Below the pieces are notes generated by a model that had not been told where the DNA came from, ran no database searches, and saw only the letters and a program-made list of their open reading frames with translations. A DNA stretch of 41,723 nucleotides from Nephromyces sp. MM_2019. Taxonomy: Eukaryota > Apicomplexa > Aconoidasida > Nephromycida. The DNA lies in contig JADHZB010000541.1 of NCBI GenBank assembly GCA_015657535.1, positions 1 to 41,723 of the forward strand, written 5' to 3'. Positions 25,478 through 36,494 of the stretch are shown piece after piece (within the stretch, counting starts at the first letter, position 1; every line of letters starts with the position of its first letter). The position numbers and the translations under genes were made by a program.

Positions 25478-26002
25478 CTATTGTGGTGTAGGCCCAGAGA
25501 CAGGAGGCATCCGCATGTACTGTGGTCTTGGCATACCACCAGGTGGTCTTGCCATCATAGGTACATTGGGAGCAGAACCAGCGGGTTGAGGAGCCATCTG
25601 GGCAACGGCTGGCCCACCTAAACCCCTCACTGGAGCTGCGAGGCCTATAGGAGCTGCGCCAAGCGGTGCAACAGGGACACCTCTCCCAGCAGGGAAGCCT
25701 CGGCCTGGACCAGCAGTTGGGCCCTCACCTGCGCGCTTCTTATCCGAAGGAGGAGGTGCCTCTGCTGTGAGAGAGACAATATTTTCTCCCCTTAGCATAA
25801 CAAATCCGAGTGGGCGCTTTATTTCTTTCTCTTCCTCTGAGCCCTTAGTTTTAATCCTCCTATATTCTTCACAATCACATAGAACAACATTCATATGCCT
25901 ATCAAAAGCAAGGAAGGTACCGACAAGCATTCGATCGTCCTGAATAGTTACTCTAACTCTGTAGTTAATCCATTGTTGCATACGTGTGTTACGGCCTGGC
26001 AT
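25478..26002 (-). CDS. SNRPB: Small nuclear ribonucleoprotein SmB (Sm core protein B)
   Basis: SmB is a subunit of the heptameric Sm ring assembled on U1, U2, U4 and U5 snRNAs of the spliceosome. The gene is a single exon of 174 codons. The Sm1 motif runs from about residue 10 (NYRVRVTIQDDRMLVGTFLA, then DRHMNVVLCDCEEY) and Sm2 is LGFVMLRGENIVSL at about 65-78. A Gly/Pro/Ala/Met-rich tail follows with GRGFPAGRG, typical of SmB tails and of targets of arginine methylation. The KTKGSEEEKEIKR linker is also characteristic. The start is the only sensible ATG; MPGRNTRMQQWINYRV is nearly complete at the N-terminus. GC content is clearly above the flanks. It is divergent from the SDHAF2-like gene over 1.2 kb. 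Confidence 0.96.
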   Translation of the reverse strand: MPGRNTRMQQWINYRVRVTIQDDRMLVGTFLAFDRHMNVVLCDCEEYRRIKTKGSEEEKEIKRPLGFVMLRGENIVSLTAEAPPPSDKKRAGEGPTAGPGRGFPAGRGVPVAPLGAAPIGLAAPVRGLGGPAVAQMAPQPAGSAPNVPMMARPPGGMPRPQYMRMPPVSGPTPQ

Positions 26003-27241
26003 TTTTAATAGAAGGGCCGGATATAGAAGTGTGGTATGTTGGGGTTACTATTTATTTATTTAAAATAGAAAAGAAATTAGGAGATAAAGTGTTAAAAGAT
26101 AACCAAAGCTAAGGGCGCTGGAGTTTAGCTAGGATAATGCTCTCTCAGTCTTGTGAATTGAATGTAAGAATTACTCCTCTCTAATTTTTGTTAGATTGGG
26201 AAGCGGGGTTTACATCAAATATATACAAGTATTATCAAATGAAAGTTTGCTTCATTAATTAGTCTGAGAGGGAATATATATCATTTAAGCTGTACAGATT
26301 TGGGGGTAAATTAGTATAAATTTCACAATGAACGGAATATGTGTAATTCTCAGCATGTTACTATAGAAATGATTTTGTAGATTTTATAAATCATATATTT
26401 GTACCAAACAGTGTAAGCTTATCAAGAGCAGAGCAGTTTCTCTTCTCGTTATATCATTTTTTGGATTATTCTAGTTAGTGTGTATCTCAACAGCCTTTTT
26501 GTGCAGTAATCAAGCAACAAATGCAATCACTCAACACTTTGTTAATCTCGCATAGGAATTTATGATAGGAATCGATTTGATGGTCACCCTTGGCATAAAA
26601 TTTCAAAACATATTGAGCTCTGCCTTAGACATGCTAAGTTGAGCGAGTTTAATTTCTCAGTAGTAAATCAACTGCCCAAGTTAACTAAGGGAAAGGCTTT
26701 AAGCCTAAAAAGTGCAAAACTTTTAAATTTTTTATGTGACCATAAAGCATTTCAAGCCTAAAGACAGTCATTTTGAAGTCATTTTAATAAAATCTTCAAA
26801 TAGTTAATTTTTAGAAGTTTTACATAAGCTTTAAGTAAATAATTTCTCGACATATTAAGCATAAGAATTTCTCGATATATTAAGCATAAACCACTTTTTT
26901 TCAAAATATATACTGCACCTTTTTATAACATTTACATTTTAATCTTAAAAAATAAACGAACAGCATCCCATTGTATCAAAGTGTATTTAAAGCAACTGTA
27001 TATAACAACCTTCAGACGTAGACATTAGGAACTGTAATTAGCATAACTTATATATAATTATTACACAAAAAATATTATAGCCATCAAATTTGAAAGTTTC
27101 AGAACACAAACTCTATCCCTATAAGCTTACACTTGAATATTCCCTTCAGAGACCTTACTTATTATATATTTACTACTGAAATACAGCTTATTTAATATCA
27201 CATGCTGCCATAGTATTTACTTTACATCATTACCTCATAAA
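26003..27241. other. Divergent intergenic region, SmB and SDHAF2-like promoters
   Basis: AT-rich DNA of 1.2 kb lies between two divergent starts. No gene or clear promoter motif could be placed. A short motif, AATTTCTCGA plus TATATTAAGCATAA, is duplicated near 26840-26892. Confidence 0.6.
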
Positions 27242-27842
27242 ATGTTTTCAAGAAGAGTTCATTTTGCTTCGAAAGCCCATCTCTACCTGAAAGGCCATGG
27301 CATTTTATATATCCTTGAAAATGGGAAGATTCACTTTCACTCCTCGAAGGTCTCGAACACAGCAAGTTATGATTTTAGGCCTAGCCCTAGCCCTATCATG
27401 GTTGATTATTGGAAAAAACGCTTAGTTTATCAAGCAAAGCAGGTGATGTTCATTTTATTACTAAATTTCTCACTATTTAACTGAAAAAGAAAGCCTTGTA
27501 ACCTTAATTGATACAGTGCTTCTAATGTATAATCATAACTTTAATTAATAGAGATTCGCGTGTAAAGCCTCTGAGCATAGAAAACTTTTGTTTGAACAAT
27601 ACTTCACATTTCATTATCAGAGAGGTTGGCTGGAGCTCGATCTTATCATTGGAAATTTTGTTAAAAAGAACATACACAGTTACAGCTATGAGCAATTACA
27701 ACAGTGTGAAGAAGTTTTAAATTCAGACAATTATCAACTTAACAATTGCTTGCTTTTCAATGATGACATACCTCCTGAACTTGTAGGTAATCCCATAATG
27801 CAAGACTTAATAAGCTTCTCTAAGAATTACCACAAAAACTAG
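27242..27842 (+). CDS. SDHAF2: Succinate dehydrogenase assembly factor 2 (SDHAF2/Sdh5) family protein
   Basis: SDHAF2 promotes covalent flavinylation of the SDHA subunit of complex II in mitochondria. There are two exons, 27242-27442 and 27552-27842, with a 109-bp intron (GTGATG...AATAG) joining phase 0 codons, for 163 residues. The N-terminus (MFSRRVHFASKAHLYLKG) is basic and could be a mitochondrial presequence. The family signature is RGWLELDLIIGNF in exon 2, followed by the acidic helix YEQLQQCEEVLNSDNYQLNN. In most members a sequence like RLLYRSKQ directly precedes RG-ELD. Here KRLVYQAKQ ends exon 1 and about 25 extra residues (FACKASEH...FTFHYQ) intervene. That suggests an insertion or an alternative splice boundary at the exon 2 start. 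Function is assigned by family resemblance. Confidence 0.8.
27443..27551 (+). other. Intron of the SDHAF2-like gene
   Basis: This 109-bp intron begins GTGATG and ends TTAATAG. It is AT-rich without TG or CA runs. Its exact 3' end matters because the segment after it is the part of the protein that does not fit the family. Confidence 0.75.
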
Positions 27843-30550
27843 ACCCACACATCAAATTTTTTCTTGGTACACCACGTTACGAACTCTTTAAGACAATTCT
27901 TAAAAGGGTGTATGTACCAGATTACTTTGATAAAAATTTAAGGCACCTTTGACTACACAATTTATCAACTTTTCTATTTAAGAGCTAAGTCTAAGACCAA
28001 TTGTAAGCTATTTATGATTACATGATGTCGGCAAGTTAAACCAACAAGCACACAATGTAATCTTAACTCGAAATTGAAATATCAAGAAAACTGTTCGTAT
28101 TTAAATTTAATACACACTATGTTTATTAAAGTTTAATCATCTTCATTAACACTTCCAACTTTTATGTAAGATTCCAAATATTTTAATTTTAATTACATTT
28201 GATTAAAAAATTCAAAAACTTATTTTTAAGAAAACAATCAAAATTAACAGTATTTTATATTTATTTTATTTTTGAATTTTCTTTTAAGAATAACCTAGTT
28301 TGTCTCTTTTTCTTATTTACAAAATATACTTACAAATTATCATTTTATATAGTGTTTAAATATTGATAATGTGATTTATTTATAGCTACAGAATTTTTAA
28401 TAAATATAATTCAGCCAATCAACACTGCTAGAATATGATGCAAGAAATTTGCACATCTTATCTCTAATAACTTTGCTTAAGCGATGCATAAAAAACTTCA
28501 AAATATCCATCCAAGCTTAATCATCCGAAATCCATATATTCTGTTTAAGCGAAATTTTTTAGGCAAAACAGATTTTTTTCAAGCTACCATGACTAGATTT
28601 TTTTTACTTGTAACATTGATATAATTACCAAATTTCAATTTTCAAACCATTTTGTTAAAATACGACAACAAATTTTACATAGACGACTGCTTTATAGGTT
28701 TTTTTTTAAATTATTAAGATAGTATAGAAACAAAATGATTTAATTACCATAAGTCTTAGTATTGAATGAAGTAAACATGATTTATACTTTTATAGTAAAA
28801 CTAAGTTAAATTTTCAATTATAAAACATTATAGGAATAGAGTAAGAATTTTTAACATATTAAGAATTAAGACCTCAAAAGGTATACGGAGAAAACACAAG
28901 CGGATTTGCTGTTAAATTTGAGTTTTAAAAGATATCAAATAGATCATCAACAATCAATCTTACAATTAAAGGAACCATTCATTTCTAAAAGCATCCTAAA
29001 TAAGGTTTTTATCCTAATTTTTAACAAGAATCGTATGATTTAAAACTGTGGAGCACCAGGAGTTGGTTTAATATGTTATGGAATAAATAGTTTAGGCTTC
29101 AAAATTTGCATAGTATATATAGCATGAAACAATAGAGTTGAGCCATCTTATACATAAATTTATGCTTCAATTTTACCAAATAGTGAGGCTACAACAAAAA
29201 AACTGTAGCAATAGCTTAAGCTGCATATTAAGTCTCTTATTATCAGTCAGTAGTAAAATTTAAATAATGTGAGTGAGAAATCAGTGTCTTACATTCCAAT
29301 TACACGACCTTATACCTGGAGGTTTGAATATGCCTCAATAGTGTCTTGGCTATCTCAGGTTATGATACATTGTGCTATACAACAGAAATAGTTCCCTATT
29401 TTTATTGTAGTTAAAAATAAAGACAGTATATATAATTCTTATTGATTTACCATACTCACTCTTGCTTTTGAGAAGTTATTTGTTAGTGTTCAGGTATCTA
29501 CTATCTTATTTTGCTTATCTGTTATCTTACTAAATATCCTTAATTCAAATGCCTGTCAAAAATTTTGAGAGTGAATATATCGGATCCTTCGTTTTTTAAG
29601 TTCTTTAGTTCAAAATTGGTAACAAGTGAAGATTTTCAAGTTTTTAATTACAGATAAAAATATAGCTTGGAATTAGTATCTATCGATATTTTATGCTTGT
29701 ACACTAATAAAGCTAAAGTATATCAAAGTTTCTGAGTTTTAAGCTTTGTGAAGTCATGTAGATACTATTAAAAGTATTACACGCCTATATAATTATAAAA
29801 GTAAAGGTTATTTTGTTTAATAATATGTAACTTTGAAGAGTTATTATGTGTGCTGTTTGGTAGATAAGATAATTTAAAAGTTTCCAATTGAATGTTCAAT
29901 AAAGATATGAGTTATCGGGAAAAATCATTTTGAGATGTAAAAGGATTTTAGTTATCAATTAATAAAGTTTGATAACTAGCAGTGTAAAAATTTATCAGCT
30001 AAATGTTTAGAAATATATTAATAAATGAAAAATTGATAGCCGGGGTATAAAGAACAGAAATTGAAAAGATCAATGCTCCGTGTAAGGTACATATATTTCA
30101 AATTTGGTGAAGGTGTGTAAATGTGAAATATATTATTATAGTTTGAAAAAACTTTTATAGTAAAGTGTCATCAGTTTTCAAAAAAACAGAAAATTTAGTT
30201 TCGTAAAAAACTAAAGAGCTAAATTCTAAAAATTAGCTAAACTAAATTAAGATTTGGTACATAAAATGTTGGGAGTTAGTTGATAAAAGCCATGTGCTGT
30301 ATGTAGATAGTAGTTCTGAAAACTTGGGAATATTTCTTCTTCTTAGTTCACTTGACCATAGGATTAGAAAAAAAAATAATAATAATTCATTCTCCTATCA
30401 AAAAAATTCTTTTTAAATATTGTGAAAAGATTAAAATTCAAAAGTTTGAGAAAATCAATTGAGCCCATTAATTTATCACGCATTCAGATAATCTATTAGG
30501 CAATAGGAAATTTCAGTGAAAGTTAAAAGCTTCATGGAGTAGCAAAATTT
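27843..30550. other. 2.7-kb AT-rich intergenic region without a recognisable gene
   Basis: It lies between the convergent SDHAF2-like and DOHH genes. I saw no coding-like stretch, repeat array or RNA gene. Composition is uniformly AT-rich, and TG/CA runs are absent. Confidence 0.6.
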
Positions 30551-31579
30551 TTAGTTGTTGAATAAAGGGTGGGATAATATATCTTCTGTATTTTCTATTC
30601 CGAGTTCTTCGCATATGTTTTTCAAGGCTACTTCACAGCTTTCATATACGACAGTATCTTTATCATTTAGGTTTTTCAGCAGACATTTCACAGTTTTTCT
30701 TTTGTTATCGAGGTCATTAGTGTTATCCTTGTCAGAAACAGTTGCAGCTATTGAGCCCAATGCCAACGCTGCTTCATGCCTGGCCATAGAATGCTCATCT
30801 GGATTCTCAAGGCAGCTTGTTAATGCTCCAACAGAAAGAGGACTCTGAACTTGACCCAAGACAAAGGCAGCCTCGTGTCTAAATAATGCAGAAGTAGTGT
30901 CAAGAGCCAAAGATGTATTTATTGCATTGATTGCATCCTCCGTTCCAATATTTCTGAGACTAAAAAGTGCTTCATATCTGTCCCATATAGCTAGGCACTC
31001 ATTCTTTATCTGTTCACTAAGTTGGGGTACATCACTTTCGGAGATATCTTTTTTGGCAGTTGCTGGGTCAACTGACGTAAACGGGTTCCCTTCAGATTTG
31101 TTTTGGCCATCGGTTTGTTCAATAAGCGAGTCATTCTCAACTTTGGTAAGAAGTGATTTAAGAGCCAACTCACAAGTCTGTTTGACTGGGAGAGAGTTGT
31201 CATGAGTGTATTTTCTAATTGATTCGATTGCTTTTGGAGAGCCTATAGCTGCCAAGGCTTCAGCAGCTTCATGTCTAACCATTTCATCTTCATTTTCATC
31301 TTCTAGTAAAGCAATTAATTGGCTTAAAGCTAAGGGATTGCCTATTTGTCCCAAAACATAAGCTACTTCATGCTGAAATAATATTGATGGGCTCTCCTTT
31401 GCTTTATCGAGTTCTATTCCCTTCATAAGTAGCTCAACAGCTGTACTATTACCCATCTGCCTTGCATCGAAAAGTGCAGACATGCGTAGGTCTATTGGTA
31501 GATAAGGGTTTGTGAGTTTGTATTCCAGATTACTTTGTAATCCAGGTTTTTCGTTTGTTGTACTGATGAGAGCTTCCAT
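30551..31579 (-). CDS. DOHH: Deoxyhypusine hydroxylase (HEAT-repeat di-iron enzyme)
   Basis: DOHH hydroxylates deoxyhypusine on eIF5A, the last step of hypusine formation, in the cytosol. The gene is a single exon of 342 codons; human DOHH has 302. The protein is two halves of HEAT-like repeats, each carrying two His-Glu metal-ligand pairs: FQHE (H70-E71), VRHE (H103-E104), FRHE (H235-E236) and ARHE (H268-E269). All four pairs expected for the di-iron site are present, so the enzyme should be active. The linker between the halves (about residues 145-190) is longer and polar, which explains the extra length. The start ATG gives MEALISTTNE, with no earlier in-frame ATG nearby. It is divergent from the 32161 locus across 581 bp. 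Confidence 0.96.
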   Translation of the reverse strand: MEALISTTNEKPGLQSNLEYKLTNPYLPIDLRMSALFDARQMGNSTAVELLMKGIELDKAKESPSILFQHEVAYVLGQIGNPLALSQLIALLEDENEDEMVRHEAAEALAAIGSPKAIESIRKYTHDNSLPVKQTCELALKSLLTKVENDSLIEQTDGQNKSEGNPFTSVDPATAKKDISESDVPQLSEQIKNECLAIWDRYEALFSLRNIGTEDAINAINTSLALDTTSALFRHEAAFVLGQVQSPLSVGALTSCLENPDEHSMARHEAALALGSIAATVSDKDNTNDLDNKRKTVKCLLKNLNDKDTVVYESCEVALKNICEELGIENTEDILSHPLFNN

Positions 31580-32160
31580 TGTTGTTAAAAGTTATAAGAA
31601 GATGAAAGATCAAGGGTTTTAATTAAAAAAGCTTTAAATAGAATGATGAAATTAATAATAATGTCGGCTTGAAATAATTTAAATCACTAATTTAATCTTT
31701 GTTTCATTCTTAAACTACCAACACTTGTTGAGTTGTAGTTACCCCATAAGCGTAAAGCTAATTCTTAGGCTCTGTGATCATTTAGGCCACTTTCAACTCA
31801 GTATTATATTGAATTTAGCAATTAGGCGCTAGCAATTAACAACAACCACCAAATAAATTTTTTATGAATACACTACAGATATTGCAGCTATTTAATTTAC
31901 AATCAAGAAGAATTAAAATAATCATATAGCTAAGACCTAAATTACTTGTGTCAATTGATGTTCTTTGAGTTTAGCCACTTAGAGTTTTTCGTGTCAAACA
32001 CACTACTGGGTTCAAATCTGTATGTGACAATTTTATTTTTTGCATTTGAGAAGTGCATATAACAGCAATAATGCGACGATATAATAATAATAGTAATGAT
32101 AATACGATAATAATATAAAAACAATATAATAAATGCCCCAACCGAGTGAGACACATAACT
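31580..32160. other. Divergent intergenic region, DOHH and 32161 locus
   Basis: This 581-bp stretch should hold both promoters. A TAATAA/ATAATAATA-rich patch lies at 32070-32130. The minus-strand frames here read into this low-complexity patch and are not convincing. Confidence 0.55.
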
Positions 32161-32451
32161 ATGTCAGATTCATCCACTTCGGTCCAATATATCAAAACGC
32201 GCAAGAAAAGGAATAATAACGAACGACGTTTATCAGAAGAACAAATTGAAGATATATGTAACCGGATAGAACATAGAATAATAAACAACCCGCATTTCAT
32301 CTCAAAAATATTTAAGAACCTATCTAACTCTACATACTGGCATTTTCTGGGTGAAAACTCAGAACACCCCCTCCTCAAGATCAATTTCCGAGAGGAAAAA
32401 GACGCTCCGCCTCTCCCCCTAGAACTAAGGCACCTATTAAGGAAAGTGTGA
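32161..32451 (+). CDS. Unrecognised ORF, 96 codons; probably the 5' part of one split gene
   Basis: I do not recognise this product. The ATG at 32161 follows an in-frame GTG at 32146 and gives a Lys/Arg-rich N-terminus (KTRKKRNNNERR) and a charged helical part (EEQIEDICNRIEHRI), then STYWHFLGENSEH. From about residue 70 the frame carries less convincing sequence to the TGA at 32449. At that point the minus-one frame becomes coding-like, so the true protein probably changes frame between about 32355 and 32380. Codons use more G and C at third positions than the neighbours. Only the region up to about 32366 is well supported in this frame. Confidence 0.55.
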   Translation: MSDSSTSVQYIKTRKKRNNNERRLSEEQIEDICNRIEHRIINNPHFISKIFKNLSNSTYWHFLGENSEHPLLKINFREEKDAPPLPLELRHLLRKV

Positions 32452-32885
32452 CTGACCTCACGCCACTAGTTACACAACTTCAAGAAAAATTTAGTTCACT
32501 AGAACATAAGATAGGACAACTAGAGTTACAAGTCAAAAAACTAATCATAGGAAATGAATCACAAGGGCCTATAAATACCAACTTGCTCTCGTTCCGAGGC
32601 CTACAACTAGAGAACTTCGTTAAAGAAGTCGAGCAGAAAATTCGAGCAGATCCAACGGTGAGCCACGTGCAAAATATCGTCAACCAGCTACAGCTCGCGT
32701 TATCTGGACAGCGGTCGCCCGAACATTTCCAAGAATTATACTCGTATGTCTATAGGGCTACGGTAAGCGACACCCTGAACGAGCTTCTCGCCTATATTCG
32801 CGGGGGGTTCAATACCTATCATTGGCAGGTACTAGAAGCTGTGAAGACCCGCAACAAAGAAGCATACATCCACAAGCGGACCTAG
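32355..32885 (+). CDS. Unrecognised coiled-coil ORF without its own ATG; probable 3' part of the same gene
   Basis: The frame is open from 32355 to the TAG at 32883-32885 and has no Met codon in the usable part. Translation therefore needs a GTG start at 32448, splicing, or a frame change from the ORF at 32161. It reads through a basic, proline-rich patch (FPRGKRRSASPPRTKAP), a heptad-like coiled coil (FSSLEHKIGQLELQVKKLI) and a helical, GC-rich C-terminus ending NTYHWQVLEAVKTRNKEAY. No catalytic motif, zinc knuckle, protease or polymerase signature is visible. Two joins would make one gene: a 29-nt GT-AG intron at 32351-32379 (phase fits), or one missing base in the C5 run at 32367-32371. 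GC content and codon choice contrast with the flanking AT-rich DNA, which suggests either strong expression or foreign origin. Confidence 0.5.
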   Translation, partial: KLRTPPPQDQFPRGKRRSASPPRTKAPIKESVTDLTPLVTQLQEKFSSLEHKIGQLELQVKKLIIGNESQGPINTNLLSFRGLQLENFVKEVEQKIRADPTVSHVQNIVNQLQLALSGQRSPEHFQELYSYVYRATVSDTLNELLAYIRGGFNTYHWQVLEAVKTRNKEAYIHKRT

Positions 32886-34539
32886 CTAGTGGAGTCCAAA
32901 ATTATAGTAGATTAATTTGTAATTGATACATGTCATATATACTTTTGAAAATTTAATCACCGTACACAATCATGTGGTTAATAGTCATTAATTTTTAACA
33001 AGTAAATTTCACATAAGTTCTAAAAATTCGTTAACTATCGAAAGATTGTAACGATAGTCGAAATAGGCGCGGGATTTTATAATGAAATCAATTATTATAT
33101 CCATTGTATTTGATGAAAATTATAAACTAACTTTATTCAAATTTGATAAAAGTATAGTATTTTTTTTACCAAGTTATGAGCAATGTTAAGTAAACAATCG
33201 CCTTGACATAATTTCCCACCACAATTCGAACAGGTAATCTACTCGAGTAACAAAAGCTTAAGGTATCACTAAATAACGAGGTGTAATTTTTTTATTGCCC
33301 ATGCTGAAGGTTAAGTTTTTAATCATATTTGCTATCTAGAAAGTTAGCTACTCATACAAAGATTATTTAAAGACAAGTGAATTAGTAAGTTGCCTTTAGC
33401 AATCAATTTCAATAATATGAAGCCATGAGGGAAAGTTTCACCCATGTTGGCTTTGTAAATTCGTTAATAGACTACAAAACTCCTTTTTGGAGAACATGAT
33501 TAGGTATTAAATTATGTTGTTTGGACTAAAAATGAGAAAATCAACAGTTTAGCTAGGCTTTGGATTGCAAATTAAGCATGGTAATTGATAGAAAGAAGCT
33601 AAAATCGTCACTTGACCCATAAATTAGGATGTATGAAAATAATTTTAAAGCTTAATTAAAAAAAATTTAAGATTTTGGGTGATGTAAGATTTGATATAAA
33701 CAACATTTTGAAAAGTTTCAATATTAAATTTTCTTGAGAATAAATAAATTACCATTTATTTTTGCCTGTAAAGCTGATTTTAACTGAGATAGTGAAGCTT
33801 ATAGATTGTCAGCAATAAGACTTCCAAAAAATTACGTAGTAGAGTTTTGATCAAATTGAATTAAGAGTCTAGTGCTACTTTTATGTTTACAAGGCAAAAG
33901 TTGTGCTGCGGAATAATTGTGAGTTATCATTGATTTTCATTGCTGTCAAAACAGTGTGAATTTTATGTTATTAAGCACAGAAAAAACAATTTTACCTTAT
34001 TTGTAGTGCTATAAGTACCACCTAAATTAATCCGATGAGACTAAATCATTCTCAACCGAAAGACCTAATTTAAATTCAAATACTTTCAGTTAGTTTTGAG
34101 ATTTAGGTAGCTTATATAACACTGCTACACATCAAACAACAGGGTGTACCATCCACTTAACATTGAAACACTGATTATCTAAAATGAAGAGTAATTAAAA
34201 CTAACTTACTAAGAACACTTGGGAAAGTCCGTGTGCGAATATGTAGAAAATTCTGAACGATTTTTATTACAATTATAACAAAGCTAGGTTGCTAATCAGT
34301 GTCAACAAAGCGTCAATCGGATACCAACTTTTATCAAATTCATTTAACAGATAATTTAAACAAACTATTAAAGATTGGTAAGCTACAAATTAAAATACAA
34401 AGTTAAAGATCCTTCAGTCTTTTCTCGCCTGTTGTCGTACACATAAAGTAAGCAATAATTTGACCTGTTTGAGCATTAATTTCTTTATTCCCTCATTTCT
34501 TTAGCTTATAAACTCTAATTTAATTTTGTTTAGTTTAAA
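32886..34539. other. AT-rich region without a recognisable gene
   Basis: No gene was seen downstream of the 32161 locus. A short inverted motif, ATCGAAAGATTGTAACGATAG, occurs near 33040-33060. The right end may contain a further diverged part of the repeat family that starts clearly at about 34540. Confidence 0.5.
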
Positions 34540-35640
34540 ATATAATCGATTTGGAAATATTAAAAGCTATATGAAGTATAACTTGTAGACATAAAATAAT
34601 TTGGAATTAATTTTCAGCTTAAAAGTAATATACGGTTTTAAATTAAATTATGCAGAAAACAAAATTGTTTTTTAATTATAAACTCTCAATATTGAAAATA
34701 CAATACATGACAATGGCAACTCTTACAAAACAGTTATTCAAAGTCATCAAATTGGCCAATTTCATTTAACAAATATTTTAAAAATTTAAAAATTTCAATT
34801 TAGCACTTTTGAATTACATTGAGTCTATTTATCAAGTATCAAGTTGCATAGACACAAAGAAGAGCTTTAATTGAGCGAAGGATCGTTTGATGAGATTATT
34901 CGGGTAGTGAGCATGCGATAATCATCCTAAAGTAATAACAAAAGCAATTAAAATGCCTAATTTAACCATTTGAAGTGATTAAAATTTTGCTTGACGAATT
35001 GTAAAATTAACAAATTTCGATAATCGAAATCTGAGTAGGGAATCACTATGTGAAAGAAAATCATAATTTGGAAAAGAAAATTAACATAAATTCATTTTTG
35101 AACTTGAAGCAATATTATTGGCACACTAAAGATTATAGATTATAATTAAACAATTATGGAAACACAAATTCTTAATAGTGTCAAAATTTAACAACTGGGA
35201 TGTTCAAGTTTGGATGTTCAAATTTGGTAGAATGAATCACAAATGTGTTGTAAGGATATCAGTTTCGGAAAGCATGATAGCAAAATAATAAAACGCATGA
35301 CTTAAGGGATTTTATGACATTAAAATTATTATAAGAGAAAATAATTGTTGATTAAAACACATTCGGGAGTTATTAAATTGTTGATGCTCAAATAAAATGA
35401 AAATCAGGAAAGTTGATTCTCGATTAGTGTCTGGGATACTTAAAATATCAGGGAGGCTAATATGCTAATAAAATGTAATTTGCTGATTTTAAATGCAATG
35501 AATGATAATTATAGAACTATTTGAGATTATATAAGCCTAGTGTTCTAGCTCAAAATGAAGCTACTCAATCGAATTTGAAAAATTCAAAATTAACCAATTG
35601 CAATGCTATAAAGGTTAATATGGCATGTATTTACTCAAAT
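34540..35640 (+). repeat. Dispersed non-coding repeat, copy A (direct)
   Basis: This copy aligns by eye, with many small changes, to 39640-40690. Shared blocks in the same order include AAATTATG-AGAAAACAAAA, GTCAAAATTTAACA-CTGGGATG, GAATCACAAAT, TCTGGGATACTTAAAAT and ATCGAATTTGAAAAATTC followed by CCAATTGCAATGCTATAAAGG. It has no ORF longer than noise. Boundaries are approximate. Confidence 0.8.
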
Positions 35641-36494
35641 AAATTATCGCCACCTACAAATACGAGACATACAACCAATACAATCGAAAAATAGTCATTC
35701 TATATCTGGAAAAATATTGTAACCAACAAGGCCTTTTATATACCTGAAACACCTTTTAAATAGCAGACTTTAGTGTTGAATTTAAAACTATGATTACAAC
35801 AATTAATATCACATTTATAGGATATGCCTTTGTGAAGTTACACATATTTTTATCTCAATATTTTTGACAACTTTAACTTGACATGCATTGTAAATCGCAC
35901 CTACCAATAAGTTATAAGTGACGTGCCTTGTGATAGCAATATAGTACACTTCAAAGATTCAACTTGTGACCGACCAATTGAATATGAGGATTCGATTATC
36001 GGGCCCTAGGATTTCTAACAAATAATTTATAGTTATTTTTGATACTCCTATTATTGTTGGTTTCATTTAATTTATTTGAGTTTTAATTCCTGTATTTAAC
36101 AATCTAGTTCTCTAGACTTTTAAAAACAATTGACCAAAGAAAAAAATAAAGTCTTGTAGATTACTAACTCTGATTTTTTATTTTTTAATATTTTTGAATG
36201 TTTTTCTAGTGCTTCATATTATTCAATTTCAAAATTTGGATGGGAAACTATTGAATCTCTATGTGATCTCACTGAAACAATCCATCTAATGTATTTATTT
36301 GCCCTCCACTATTTCTTAGCAGATCAACTTATATTTTCTATCTATTTACCATTCAAAATCACAATGCTGGACTTTTTGTATTTTGAATTTTTAGGCATGC
36401 GGAATTTGACAAGGAATGGAGCTTTATCGACTTGTAGATATTCATTAATATCTATTGCTATTATAACAATTTAAATTCACGTGATTGGAATAGT
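35641..36494. other. Spacer between inverted repeat copies A and B
   Basis: About 850 bp of AT-rich DNA separate two head-to-head repeat copies. The open frame at 36289-36474 extends into this spacer and shows no recognisable motif. Confidence 0.5.

Noticed and set aside
30555..31205. Plus-strand frames at 30555-30848 and 30897-31205 and the minus frame at 31006-31203
   Set aside because: They overlap the intact DOHH gene in other frames and have no motif of their own.
31951..32384. Minus-strand frames overlapping 32161-32384
   Set aside because: The plus strand shows the coherent codon bias. The minus frames include low-complexity Ile/Tyr runs from the TAATAA-rich spacer.
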